Positions 54,801 through 64,000 of a stretch of 64,000 nucleotides of DNA are shown here, one piece after another (the stretch's first letter is position 1; the number at the start of each line of letters is the position of its first letter). Below the pieces are notes generated by a model. That model did not search any database. It was not told the origin of the DNA and was given only the letters and a program-made list of their open reading frames with translations. Made by a program: the position numbers and the translations under genes. Source of the stretch: Drosophila pseudoobscura (taxonomy: Eukaryota; Arthropoda; Insecta; Diptera; Drosophilidae); the NCBI RefSeq assembly GCF_009870125.1, contig NC_046683.1:5022001-5086000 (forward strand). The letters are read 5' to 3'.

Positions 54801-56474
54801 CCCAGCGACACAAATGTTTCCCAGAACTCGAGTCCACGGGCAACGCGCGGCACTGGCGGGGATGGCTCACCGCGTGCCCTGTACCGGGCCAATAGCCTCG
54901 AGACCGTGGATGATCTGGATACCACCAAGGGCTCCCTGGAGGAGGAGGAGGAGGATGATGAGGACGACTGTGTGATCGCTCTGGACGGCACCCGGGTCGG
55001 TGGCTATGTGGCCCGCCCCTCTCAATCGGCGCCCTCCAGCAGTGCCGAGCTGTTCGCCTTCAAAGATGAGACCCAGAAGGAGAACGGCCCTGGCGACGGC
55101 CCCTCCCTCTCAGTTGGGGCTACGGCTACGGACACATCAATCGTCATTTTGGACAGCAGTGAAGATGAGGCTGAAAACGAGGACAAGTCTCCATCGAAGT
55201 CAAGCTCCACAGCGGCCTCGGACACGGGTTCAGGATCAGAAGAGGGATCAAGCTCAAAATCAGAGACGGACTCGAAATCGTCAACCTCATCGCAATCTGG
55301 ATCATCCCAGACGCAATCCAGTTCTAGTTCTAGTTCTAGTTCTAGTTCTACATGCACATCTAGTGATGACGAAGCACCACCAGAAAAGAAGATGCATCTC
55401 GCCACGCTGCACGAAATTGAGGAGGTAGACAGTGAGGTCGAGTCGGAGGATGAGAACGATGAAGCCCAGCAGAACGTTCCCGAAGAGAAGGAGGAGGATG
55501 AGAACGATGAAGCCCAGCAGAACGTTTCCGAAGAGGAGAAGGAGGATGAGAACGATGAAGCCCAGCAGAACGTTCCCGAAGAGAAGAAGGAATCTGAATC
55601 AAAGGACGAGCAGCAGCTGCAGGCCGAAGATGAGCCACAGACGACGTCCCATGAAGACCATGACGACTCCAAACTAAGTCTGACGTTGGCCTTCTCCGAC
55701 AATGAGGACGAACGGGCTCCAACCGTAGATTCGCCAGCTACCTCACGTGTCCTCCGCCCGCGGGCCGATCCTGGTATCAGGGTGCGCCTGCGCAGCGACG
55801 ATGGTCCGCCCAAGAGCTCTGCGGGCGGCTTCGAACGATCCGTGTCCACACCACCTTTGTCGATGCCAAAGCGCCGCAACTCGGGACAGCCCAAGAATCC
55901 GCTGGTGGTGATCGACGAACATAAATCTCTGGACTCTGGTTCTCCGATGCTGCGCACATCCGCGCGCACCAAGCGATCCACCTCCACAATTAGGGAGGTG
56001 ACCGCGGAGTCGAAAAAAACAGCCGAATCCCGGAAGGGCCGTTGTACCAGTGAGCCACCCGTGAAGTCCGGAAAGCAGCGCCGGACAAGCGGAGCCGAGG
56101 AGAAATTGCCCGAAGATTCCACGCTTATATCATTGCCTCGTCTGCGGCTTCGAAGCACCAGCAGACGCTCCAGCTTGGCGATGAGCGATCAGGAGTCGCC
56201 TGCGACCACCCCCATCCCGCAGACAACTGGACGTGAGCTTCGTCCTCGTCGCATTCGAACCTCGTCGGATTCTGCATCGTCGCCAGCCTCGCGAACAGCC
56301 ACACCAACTCTGCAGCAGGGTAACATTTCAGGGCATACTGCTTTCGGGCCGATCATTAATTCCTGATTTGCTTTCTTTTTCTCTTGTCTAGTGAACAGCG
56401 AGGCCAATGTGCCCCTAAAGAAACGCCTAAGATCAAAGCCTATGGTCGACGGCAATGGCGAATCCGAAAAGTGA
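48897..56474 (+). CDS. Elys: ELYS, AT-hook nucleoporin
   Basis: Eight exons, 48897-48990, 49099-49743, 49822-50129, 50197-50560, 50635-50825, 50908-51729, 52473-56319 and 56392-56474, join in frame to 2117 residues. Residues 1 to ~500 form the seven-bladed beta-propeller (blocks such as GFAAGLKDGRIVIYDL and LLALFSWYSHNEGTNKLLLF). About 540-1000 is the alpha-helical ELYS domain, spanning the exon 6/7 junction. The rest is disordered and acidic, with AT-hook-like basic motifs near the C-terminus (RVLRPRADPGIRVRLR, GRELRPRRIRT) and a terminal basic KKRLRSKP. ELYS binds chromatin and recruits the Nup107-160 complex to start pore assembly after mitosis. It corresponds to melanogaster CG14215. Oddities: a 743-bp very AT-rich intron 6, and an in-frame 48-bp minisatellite in exon 7, both listed separately. 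AATAAA at 56652 is the likely poly(A) signal. Confidence 0.93.
50880..50904 (+). repeat. (TC)n tract serving as a splice-acceptor pyrimidine run
   Basis: About twelve CT units end three bases before the exon-6 acceptor (tttag) of Elys. Confidence 0.85.
51730..52472 (+). other. AT-rich long intron 6 of Elys
   Basis: 743 bp between donor GTAAGT and acceptor ccatccag; the other Elys introns are 60-110 bp. From about 51890 to 52300 it is almost purely A/T, with poly-T and poly-A runs. Strand-biased homopolymers suggest expansion in place or an old insertion, but no element ends are visible. Confidence 0.7.
55318..55350 (+). repeat. AGTTCT hexamer repeat coding for poly-Ser in Elys
   Basis: Five to six copies of AGTTCT translate to a Ser run. 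It is a perfect nucleotide repeat, so length variation is likely. Confidence 0.8.
55449..55592 (+). repeat. 48-bp coding minisatellite in Elys (3 copies)
   Basis: Copies start at 55449, 55497 and 55545; each encodes 16 residues DENDEAQQNVPEEKEE with small changes (S for P, EKE/KKE at the end). The near-identity of DNA as well as protein points to recent tandem duplication. Confidence 0.9.
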
Positions 56475-56651
56475 AGGTAACGCACCGCTGAAGGAGGAGG
56501 AAGGTGACACACACCACAAGCAACGTAGCAGACACCAGAGACTCTTGTATTATTGAATGGTTACGCCGCCACATGGGCTTTACTTTATTTTTGTTTTTTT
56601 AGTTGTATTGACACAAATTGCCAAATGGCCAGACGTGCTTCTCGCGTGTTC

Positions 56652-56657
56652 AATAAA
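56652..56657 (+). terminator. Poly(A) signal, Elys
   Basis: AATAAA 178 bp after the Elys stop codon. Confidence 0.6.
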
Positions 56658-56857
56658 TAGTTAGAGTTCCCCCACATGGCGGACACGTACATATCTATCT
56701 ATCGATTTTCTTAATAGGGTATAAAATCCTTATCAATATCAATATTGATAGTTTTTTATTCTTTCCATTGTTTGCAGAGTGGGAGAGAATGCTGAGGCAG
56801 CACTTTCAGTGAACAATATTTGTATCCGATAAACTAAACTTACACTGCCGCGCGTTT

Positions 56858-56875
56858 GCTATCGATATCGATAGC
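56858..56875. promoter_or_regulatory. 18-bp palindrome with two overlapping DREs
   Basis: GCTATCGATATCGATAGC is a perfect palindrome containing TATCGATA twice (56860-56867, 56866-56873). DREF and the insulator protein BEAF-32 (CGATA clusters) bind such sequence. It is unusual here because it lies between two convergent genes and not beside a known start site. Confidence 0.6.
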
Positions 56876-57261
56876 GATCTACCGCCGAATCGCCGATGAT
56901 CCCAATCCTCGCGCCCTCTTTTTGAACAAGGCGCCCTCTATACCCGTTTGGGTGTTGCCGGATCGCCCATTTTTACGCGCCAAAATTTAATTTTTTATCA
57001 GTAGAATTTTAATTTAAAATTAAAATTACATTTACTTCCAAGTCGATACTTAAAATAGATAGATATGTACAGATATATACAGCAGTTGTCCTTATGAAAC
57101 GTATGATTGAAAATCGGCAAGAAGGAGACATTGGCAGCAGCAGCAGACCAACGTTTTACGGTGGATTTCGTCTACGTCTACGCCTAGGTCTATGTCTGTA
57201 TCTACTAGCTAACGTCTAAAACTGATTAATCAGTTGGTTAGGTGCGCTGTGCTGTGCTCGT

Positions 57262-59138
57262 CTAGACGAGCGTGGAAAGCTCATGCAGCGAGATTGTGAT
57301 GTTGCTCATGTCGAGCGTGGGCGGGATGCCCGGACTGACTGACCCGCTGGCCTCGCGACCCACCAGACAGCTTCCGGCTCCCCCGCTAATGGGCTTCGGC
57401 GTGGGGGGCGTCGCCGTGGCCGGGCGGACAAGGAATGATGAATTGATGGCTCCACCTCCGCCACCCATGGTGTTGTTGCAGAGCAGGGGATTGAAGCTAC
57501 CGTGCGAGTGGTTCGGTGAGACAGGTGTCACCGAGGTGGGCTGCAGCATGCAGGCATGGTGGCCCTGGTACAGCTGCATTGGTGGCGGGGCCAGTGGGGG
57601 CGGAGAGGCAGCATGGAACTGTACTGGCGGAAGAGAAAGCGGCAGTGGCAGTGGCAGCTGGGCCGCCGATAGCAGCGACATGTTGTGTGGCAGCGATCCC
57701 ACAAGAGTCCCGTGCAGCGGGGCACTGCGATAGCTGATGGTCTTCTCCTTTTGCCAGACGAACACATTGTGGACCATGGCGCCGCCGCAAAAGACGATAC
57801 CCACGCCGATGAGGACGCTGGTGATGATGGCGGGCGTCGAGTGGAAGTGATTGAAGGTGTAGAGAATGATGCCGGTGAGGAATACCGGGATGGAGATGAA
57901 GAATCCGCTAACCGCACACGTGCGACTGGCACTCGATTTCTCCAGATACTTGTTGTCGCGCCCCTCGAAGGCTGGCGAACGCAGCTTAACGGCGAACAGG
58001 AACTGAATGGCGCAGACCAGCAGGCAACAGAGATTCAGGGAGAGCGACAGGGCGCACAAGGCCAGGGTCACGTCGTAAACGATGATAAAGTCCTCGCTGC
58101 TCACGCCCCTGGACAGGGCATCATCGCGGCCATTCGGCGAGATCTTCAGCAGGAAGATCAGCGAGAGCAGCGCCAGAAGCAGGGAACCTGAAAACAAATC
58201 AGATGGTCAGATGGTAGACGAGACTCCAAATGGTGTTGTGTGCACTCACTCAAGCACAGCAGACCCAGACTGGTGAGTGCTTCGCGAGGCGATGGTCCTG
58301 GCTTGGACAGCTTCTGGAGGATCGGATTCCCGATCAGATTATTGCAGTTGCTGTAATTGTGCTGTTGAAGTTGGCTGATATGTTGCGGCTGCTGTGGCGA
58401 TTGGGGCTGCATCAGGGAGTGGGACAACTGAGGCTGTGCCGGCAGCGGCAGCGTCTGTTGCTGTTGCTGCTGCTGCTGCTGCTGGTGGTGGCTGCTGGCC
58501 AGGATGTGCTGGTTCGTGTAGGTGTGATGGTGCAGGCTCCCATTGCTGTTGCAGTGTCCATTGGGAGTGAGGGGCGTCAATGGCGTCAGCGGTTTCAGTG
58601 GCGTGGGGGTCGTTGGCATGGCAATGTTAAGAAGATTGGAGGCGGCATTTGAAACTCGGCACCCGCCATTGAGAAGGGTGCTGCAGGTGGACGCATTCAG
58701 AGCGGATATGTTCAGGGGCTGTTGCTGCGGCTGTGGCTGGGGCGGTCGCAGGTGAATGTTGCGTGCCGTGCTGGCCAAGGCAGCTGCTGCGGGTGTTGGC
58801 GAGCCTGCCCCGGCTGCAGCAGTGGCTGACACAGGGCCACTCGTGGTGGTGGTGGTTGCTGCTGTTCCTCCTGCTCCTGCAGCGGCTGTTGCTCCCCCTG
58901 TTGGAACGGAGGGTGTGTTGTTGCCGCTTCCACTGCTTCCGTTCCCGTTCCCGTTGTGGCTGTTGCTGTTGTTGTTGTTACTGCTGCTTGTGCTACTGTT
59001 GGCACAAGCTGAAGCGGTGCGCAGCAGCTGTCCATTGAGCGGCAAAGCCACTGTAACCGGTGGCACGGGCAGCGGGACGGTGGCAGATGCGGAGGCGGAG
59101 GCAGAGGCACTGCTCGCATTGGAGGCGTGCTTCAGCAT
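57262..59138 (-). CDS. Four-pass membrane protein with long low-complexity tails (TMEM221-like)
   Basis: Exons 59138-58250 and 58187-57262 give 604 residues. The first ~290 are low complexity: Ala/Ser, Asn/Gly/Ser, Thr, Pro and a ten-residue Gln run. Four hydrophobic segments follow: about 296-312 (SLLLALLSLIFLLK), 335-365 (VTLALCALSLSLNLCCLLVCAIQFLF), 395-415 (FFISIPVFLTGIILYTF) and 424-446 (TSVLIGVGIVFCGGAMVHNVF). The C-terminal ~155 residues are Pro/Gly/Ser-rich and end in DMSNITISLHELSTLV. The first join (LLCL-SSLLLAL) rebuilds TM1 across the intron. The four-TM core layout resembles TMEM221, but the match is weak and function is unknown. ATG 59138 lies four bases after an acceptor-like tacag, so a non-coding 5' exon is likely upstream. 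Four TMs place both tails on the same side, presumably cytosolic. Confidence 0.8.
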
Positions 59139-61127
59139 TTCCTGTAATTGGCTTCAAATGCGGTTCAACGCTCGCTAGATGGCGCCACGTTTGCTTCCGA
59201 CTCAACGGCGCTACACATTCTGAGCGAAACAGGTGTATTGGATTGATGGATTGATGGATGGATGGATATGATGGACAGATATGTAAATGATGATTCCAAA
59301 TGAAGCAAAGATGCAACGCTTTTTCTATCTGCAATGGAATTCGAATCGTGTATGAAAAACCTATTCAGTAGTGATCTGTCTTTTGCTCTTTCCATTCCCT
59401 GCACTTTCACATGCATACATATGTACATACATATGCATGCTTATTAAACTTTCCCATAAATTATGTACAAAAACTGCATTAGTGTGGGTATATTGAGTAA
59501 TTAGTTGGCGGATAAGTTCTTAGTTCTTTAGTGTTGTAATAAAAAGCAAAAGCAGAAGAGGGCTAAATATTCTCACGCTTGCATCGAAATGGAAACTTCA
59601 ATGGGGTGGAGCGAGACGCCGAGAGTGCTGCCCTGCTGCGGCAATGGACAATTGTAACGGTTCTTCTGCATTTCAGCAGAAAGATCAGAAAAACAACGAC
59701 CACAACAGAAAGTAGCCATGTATGTGGCTGGTTCCCACAAAGCTGCACCGATTCTATGGAACTTTGCATTCAATTACTCGGAAGCGATATAGCTGATTAT
59801 TCCGCTGAGCAAACGGTTTTCGTTTCTCCACAATTTATCACAATTAAGAACTTTCCACAGCACAAAAATAATGAAAAAAAAGACAACACACTCGCGGGAT
59901 TTATATTAATTTTCGGCCAAAAAGCAAAGAAGACAAAAAAAGATCAGAGAATGGAGAATTGCAATTGGCAGGTTTGTAAAACAAGTTTACCTCTGTATTC
60001 TGTTTTTGGTTTTTGTTAATTTCGGCTCTTGGCCTGTGACATTTACATGGCGGTCATATCCATTCTCATATCAAAAAAAAACTGCCGAAACATTCCGATA
60101 ATTGGTAATGAATGTGAGTGAAATCAATTTTCAGGCTGCCGCCTGGAGGCGTCTCCAGTCAACACAGATTAACCAAACAAAACGAAACATAGCCGCCGTG
60201 GCCATTGTGCAGGCGACAAGTGAACGATCTGATGATTATATGTACATACTATATGTATTTTTTGAAAAACATCAACAACCGACGACCGAGTGACAACTAC
60301 GACTATCCGTCGCGGCTCTTAGTCGTCCATGCCGTAGTCCGCGTCGCATCAGCCGTTGATTCTAGCCGCCGGGGGCCGATGCCAGCTATTCGCACAACCA
60401 GTTAACAAGTGAACGGGCGGGCACACAGACGTGAATGTACAGGTGAGCAAGGGTACGAGCCAACGGCAGACAGACACCACAAAAATACCAATACCAATGA
60501 GGATTCCAATCGTTGCCACAGTGGACAAAGATCAGGCTGTTACTGGAAAGGGTGCCACACCGTGGCAAGGAAGTTGCGTTGCCCGAATGCGGCCCACTGT
60601 GCAACAAACCTGATCAGCACATGGATACGCGCACACAGACACAGCTTCTGTTACACACACACACACACATGCACTGATACACAGGTAAAGAAAAACGATA
60701 CAAGCAAACGATATCAATGGTCGCAACGGCTTCCAACTTGCTAAGCCGCATTCCACGAGCTATGGCTCTGGGCCTGGAAGGCTGCTGTCGGTTGTTTTCT
60801 GCTTCTCCTTGCATACCACACATTCACGGCATAGTAGTAGTTCGTGCACTTATTTAGTATGTAAATGTGCATGCAATACCTTGTGCGTCTACGATAATAA
60901 CGGCTGGTTGGAAAAACCACACACAGCGGCTTGTCAATAATTAACAAACATTTAAACACAAAAGCTCCACTTGGCTAGTTCGAATTTTCTTACAGTTAGA
61001 TTTAAAATTGCCAATGAAATTGCGGCCAGTGCTGCCAGACCGATTTTAGAGTGCTGTTGAACATCCAATTTTATAATCGATAAATTCATACAATATAAAT
61101 CGCGGTAGTACCGATTAAGTACTTATA
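59139..61127. other. Upstream region of the four-pass membrane gene
   Basis: Presumably 5' UTR exon(s), intron and promoter of the minus-strand gene; start not fixed. Contains a GGAT-rich run near 59240-59270 and (CA)n near 60650-60668. The plus-strand open frame at 59579-60019 has no coding features. Confidence 0.5.
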
Positions 61128-61135
61128 TATCGATA
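61128..61135. promoter_or_regulatory. DRE (TATCGATA)
   Basis: Perfect octamer, with another ATCGATAA word about 55 bp to the left. About 130 bp upstream of the small secreted-peptide ORF and far from other known genes. Confidence 0.45.
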
Positions 61136-61224
61136 AGTAGAATTAAAAGTCGCGGGCATTCGTTGGTAATAAATATCCATATTATATAAACTTTTTAAAT
61201 ACTAAATATCACCAAATTTATTAT

Positions 61225-61232
61225 TATATATA
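61225..61232 (+). promoter_or_regulatory. TATA-like box upstream of the small ORF
   Basis: TATATATA-like run 31-38 bp before the ATG at 61263. If used, the start of transcription would be only a few bases before the ATG, so either the 5' UTR is extremely short or this is not the promoter. Confidence 0.3.
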
Positions 61233-61262
61233 CTGCCAGCTTAGACACCAAGCTCGAGCACC

Positions 61263-61391
61263 ATGAACAAGTCTATACTTTTCATAGTATTTTCTAGTAT
61301 TTTGCTAATCCAATCATGTAGAAATCGTGTAAAACTGCCAAAATATAAATTTTGTTTGAAATGGGCCAATCCTTTTTCATTTAATATTTAG
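61263..61391 (+). CDS. Candidate small secreted peptide (42 residues)
   Basis: ATG in good context (GAGCACC ATG) opens 42 codons ending in TAG. The first 18 residues MNKSILFIVFSSILLIQS have the exact shape of a signal peptide: short basic n-region, 12-residue hydrophobic core, small/polar cleavage site before Cys19 (or after Ser18). The predicted mature 24-mer is basic with two Cys (19 and 31), which could form one disulphide, and several aromatic residues. Size and layout resemble fly accessory-gland or antimicrobial peptides, but I recognise no homologue. It could also have an unseen second exon. Single-exon, AT-rich flank. Chance is a serious alternative for so short an ORF. Confidence 0.4.
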   Translation: MNKSILFIVFSSILLIQSCRNRVKLPKYKFCLKWANPFSFNI

Positions 61392-61799
61392 TAATTACAT
61401 TAATATGTAGCGAATGTGTAGTTACCATGTACAAACATTAGTTTAGTAATAATGAAGCAATATGGTTTCCAATCGTTGATGGAGAACCATTAACCTATTA
61501 TAAGCCAAGGGGGTATTTAAATTTTCCACCGAAAATAATGAAAATTTAATCAGTTTAGCGCAGTTCAGGTTGAGTTCGTGGGGTTTTTTGCAAGTTAAAG
61601 GGAAGGATAGGATGGATCTACAATAAGAATTTACAATCGTTAATAGTTTTCGCCATTTACCTCAATTAGCTGAACTATTTAAATAGAGGGAGCATAAGTG
61701 GGATAAGTTCGGTTTTTCATCAGACGAGACGGTATATTGTAGTTGAAGAGCATAAACAGCAATTGCCGTAGCAAGAAAACAAATCAAGTATTTAAAACA

Positions 61800-63450
61800 A
61801 ACCAGTCAAGTAGAAAATTGATTCCTTAATCGGATAAAATTATGTGGGCATGGCTAAATGTTCTATATGGCTGATATTGGACGGAAGATCAAAATTGAGG
61901 GAATCGTCGTATTTGTTGAATCGGTAATGGTTGACAACATTTGTCGGTCACATTCAAAAAAGTTAGATTTGGCGCGCGCCACTCGGTATATTTTGTATAT
62001 TTCGCTGCTGTTCTGAGGGTCATACTGTAGAAACTGGTTTTCGCCGCGCTCCCATGTGGTGTTTTTTAGTGCTAAATGGTATTTTTGTCATCTACTAATT
62101 TAATTTTCAATGTTATATAGAAATCCAATAAATGCAAGTATTTGGAATAGGCCAATCATGTATAGAATTGATTAATCAATCGTACAAAATTGAGTGGGCA
62201 TGGCTAAATGTTCCATATAGATAGTATTATTCAACGGAACAAAGAATATGAGAAATTTGAATTCGCCGCAATTCGCCGCAATTCGCCGCAGTTCGCCCCA
62301 GTTCGCTTTAGCAACAATGAGTCTCATTCCATACACAAATGTTGCGCATTCCATACACAAAAGTTGCGGCAACATTTACTTGAAAACCGTTTTTTGGTCA
62401 AAATAACATACATAAAGGTAATTTAAAGAAGCAATCTTGTAGAAAATGCATTTATCTATGGGATAAAGTTAAGAGAGCAAATCTATATAGCTTGAAATAT
62501 AGGGATTCGCCGCAGTTTCGCTATTGCAACAATGAGTCTCATTCCATTCACAAACATGTTGCTAACTCCATGCACACATACCCTGGGGGAAATGGATGTT
62601 ATAGAATTGTGAATACGTTTGTCTTCCAAGGCTCAGTAGGTATCAAATATACACAAGATACTAATAATACACATGAATAAGTCAAAAACATGTCAATTTG
62701 AGAAAAGGTCTTAATAAATTACGTTTGATCTTCATATAAAATTAACAAAATAGGGTGCACAAAGGCCTATACACGCATCATGTCTTTAAATACCAGCAAC
62801 ATTGCGACTGTTTTTTTGTTGAACTATTTTGTTCAAACCTTGTTTTAGCCAAAATACAATAAAAGCAAGAATTAAAAACTAACCAATTGTGTAGAAAATT
62901 GATTAATCAATGGGCTAAAATTATGTGGGCATGGCTAAGAGATTTAATTAGTCAGCATTATTCAATGGAATATCAAAATTGAGCAATATGAACGAATTTC
63001 CCTTTTCGTTTGTTTTGATTAACCTATTTCGCTACTTGTTTTTTGTTTGACTTTTTTCGCTAAAACGTTTTTTTAAGCAAAATCCAATAAAAGCAAGTGT
63101 TTTCAATAAGCCAGTCAAGTTGAGAATAGTTTAATTATTCGGATAAAATTATGTGGGCATTGCTAAAAGATTTAATTAGTCAGCATTATTCAATGAAATA
63201 TCAAAATTGAGCAATATGAACGAATTTCCCTTTTCGTTTGTTTTGATTAACCTATTTCGCTACTTGTTTTTTGTTTGACTTGTTTCGCTAAAACCTTTTT
63301 TTACGCAAAATCCAATAAAAGCAAGTGTTTTCAATAAGCCAGTCAAGTTGAGAATAGTTTAATTATTCGGATAAAATTATGTGGGCATGGCTAAATGTTC
63401 TATATAGCTAGTAATATTCAACGGAAGAAAGAAAACGAGGAATATGTGTA
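61800..63450. repeat. Diverged tandem repeat, unit about 228 bp
   Basis: The anchor ATGTGGGCATGGCTAA and flanks recur at 61842, 62192, 62922, 63151 and 63379, with a decayed copy near 62460. The last three are 229 and 228 bp apart; others sit at rough multiples. Each copy carries CAATAAAAGCAAGT-type sequence about 75 bp before the anchor, and the last two full units (62860-63310) are about 95% identical by eye. Inner segments such as GCAACAATGAGTCTCATTCC recur at 62311 and 62526. Not a recognised transposon; no terminal inverted repeats or coding capacity. Confidence 0.8.
62261..62310. repeat. 10-bp minisatellite (ATTCGCCGCA)
   Basis: Five tandem decamers: three perfect ATTCGCCGCA, then GTTCGCCCCA and GTTCGCTTTA. 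It lies inside the 228-bp array. Confidence 0.9.
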
Positions 63451-63490
63451 ATAGAACTTGAATTCTTCAGTATATTTTTTAAATGAGACC

Positions 63491-63540
63491 GTACGTTTCG
63501 GTATGTTTCGGTATGTTTCGGTATGTTCAGGTATATTTCT
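63491..63540. repeat. 10-bp minisatellite (GTATGTTTCG)
   Basis: Five tandem decamers: GTACGTTTCG, two GTATGTTTCG, GTATGTTCAG, GTATATTTCT. It runs into a palindrome CGGTCGGACCG (63543-63553) and a DRE at 63561. Confidence 0.9.
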
Positions 63541-63560
63541 GACGGTCGGACCGTATTTCT

Positions 63561-63568
63561 TATCGATA
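63561..63568. promoter_or_regulatory. DRE (TATCGATA) beside the decamer repeat
   Basis: Perfect DRE 20 bp after the minisatellite. The combination GTATATTT...GACGGTC plus DRE resembles fly housekeeping promoters, so a gene may start nearby or just beyond the right edge. Confidence 0.45.
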
Positions 63569-63784
63569 AACCCGCGACGAAAGTTCTTTTGCGGTCCAAA
63601 AGTTGGTGGAAATATTTAAGTAAATTAAATAACGTTAGTTTTTGTCTTCGGTTAAAACAGCTTGCTAATTCTATTAAAAGTAAGTAATAATCAATACATT
63701 TTGATTGCGAGGTCGTACTAGCTTGCTGCTCTATTTGCGTGGGGCTTGCGCTGAATTTTGGTCTGTGTGCGTGTGTGATTCGGT

Positions 63785-63792
63785 TATATAAG
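63785..63792 (+). promoter_or_regulatory. TATA box of a possible gene running off the right edge
   Basis: TATATAAG preceded by GGT, with an open-looking leader following. No start codon with convincing coding sequence appears before 64000, so this is only a candidate promoter. Confidence 0.3.
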
Positions 63793-64000
63793 AAGGAACA
63801 ATCTAGGCAAAGAGCCGGCAACTCGTGTTTCTATAACATTATTGGTTTCTTGAGGACATTTTACTCGCCTTTATTGTGAAATATGAATGCTAATACAAGA
63901 GATTGGTCCTCGCACACACACACACACAGACACATTGTCCACTGAAGAGAAATGTTCGAGAGCCAGCGCACATGGTTTTCCTCTGATTGCCGGCATGTTA

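Larger units (their letters stand above)
56475..57261. other. Convergent spacer between Elys and the four-pass membrane protein
   Basis: Contains the Elys 3' UTR, an 18-bp DRE-type palindrome, and the 3' UTR of the minus-strand gene (candidate minus AATAAA at 56755-56760 or beyond). No coding region seen. Confidence 0.55.

Noticed and set aside
55022-56158. 378-codon minus-strand open frame, Ser-rich
   Set aside because: Antisense of the acidic Elys tail; Ser codons are reversed Glu/Asp repeats.
59579-60019. 146-codon plus-strand frame
   Set aside because: Low-complexity Lys/Thr-rich translation in the presumed 5' region of the minus-strand gene; no support.

Overview
The window is a stretch of euchromatic insect genome, almost certainly a Drosophila X chromosome (Muller element A). 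Every protein I recognise is a fruit-fly orthologue, introns are mostly 55-120 bp with GTRAGT/YAG ends, and promoters carry the fly core motifs DRE (TATCGATA) and the M1BP/Ohler-1 box (YGGTCACACTR). From memory, the recognised genes (flotillin-2, Grx5, an inactive myotubularin, nardilysin, Rok, RpS19a, Cwf19L2, Arp10, exportin-5, Elys) are X-linked in D. melanogaster but at scattered positions, so gene order is rearranged. GC-rich codons and dense microsatellites suggest an obscura-group species; that is inference only.

Layout. 1-1576: first coding exon of flotillin-2 on the minus strand, rest of the gene off the left edge. 5.0-6.05 kb: Grx5 (+) and a small unknown gene (-), tail to tail with back-to-back poly(A) signals. 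7.2-9.7 kb: inactive myotubularin (-). 11.5-15.0 kb: nardilysin (+), followed by a degraded eEF1-beta-like fragment. 16.4-20.7 kb: small secreted-protein gene (-) with an inferred 8-nt first coding exon. 26.6-34.7 kb: Rho kinase (-), ten coding exons including a 23-nt first and an 85-nt last one. 37.3-37.9 kb RpS19a (-); 38.4-40.7 kb Cwf19L2 (-), head to head with Arp10 (+, 41.2-42.5 kb). 44.2-47.9 kb exportin-5 (-), head to head with Elys (+, 48.9-56.5 kb). 57.3-59.1 kb: four-pass membrane protein (-) convergent with Elys. 59.1-64 kb is gene-poor and holds a candidate small secreted peptide ORF, a diverged ~228-bp tandem repeat and two 10-bp minisatellites.

Most genes are housekeeping: iron-sulphur cluster assembly, ribosome, splicing, dynactin, nuclear export, nuclear pore, actomyosin control. 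There is no operon-like or single-pathway cluster. No tRNA, CRISPR, virus-like element or intact transposon was seen. The strongest new leads are the small peptide ORF at 61.26 kb, the tandem array beside it, the AACATCGATGTT dyad cluster near 3.5 kb, and hidden very short coding exons.
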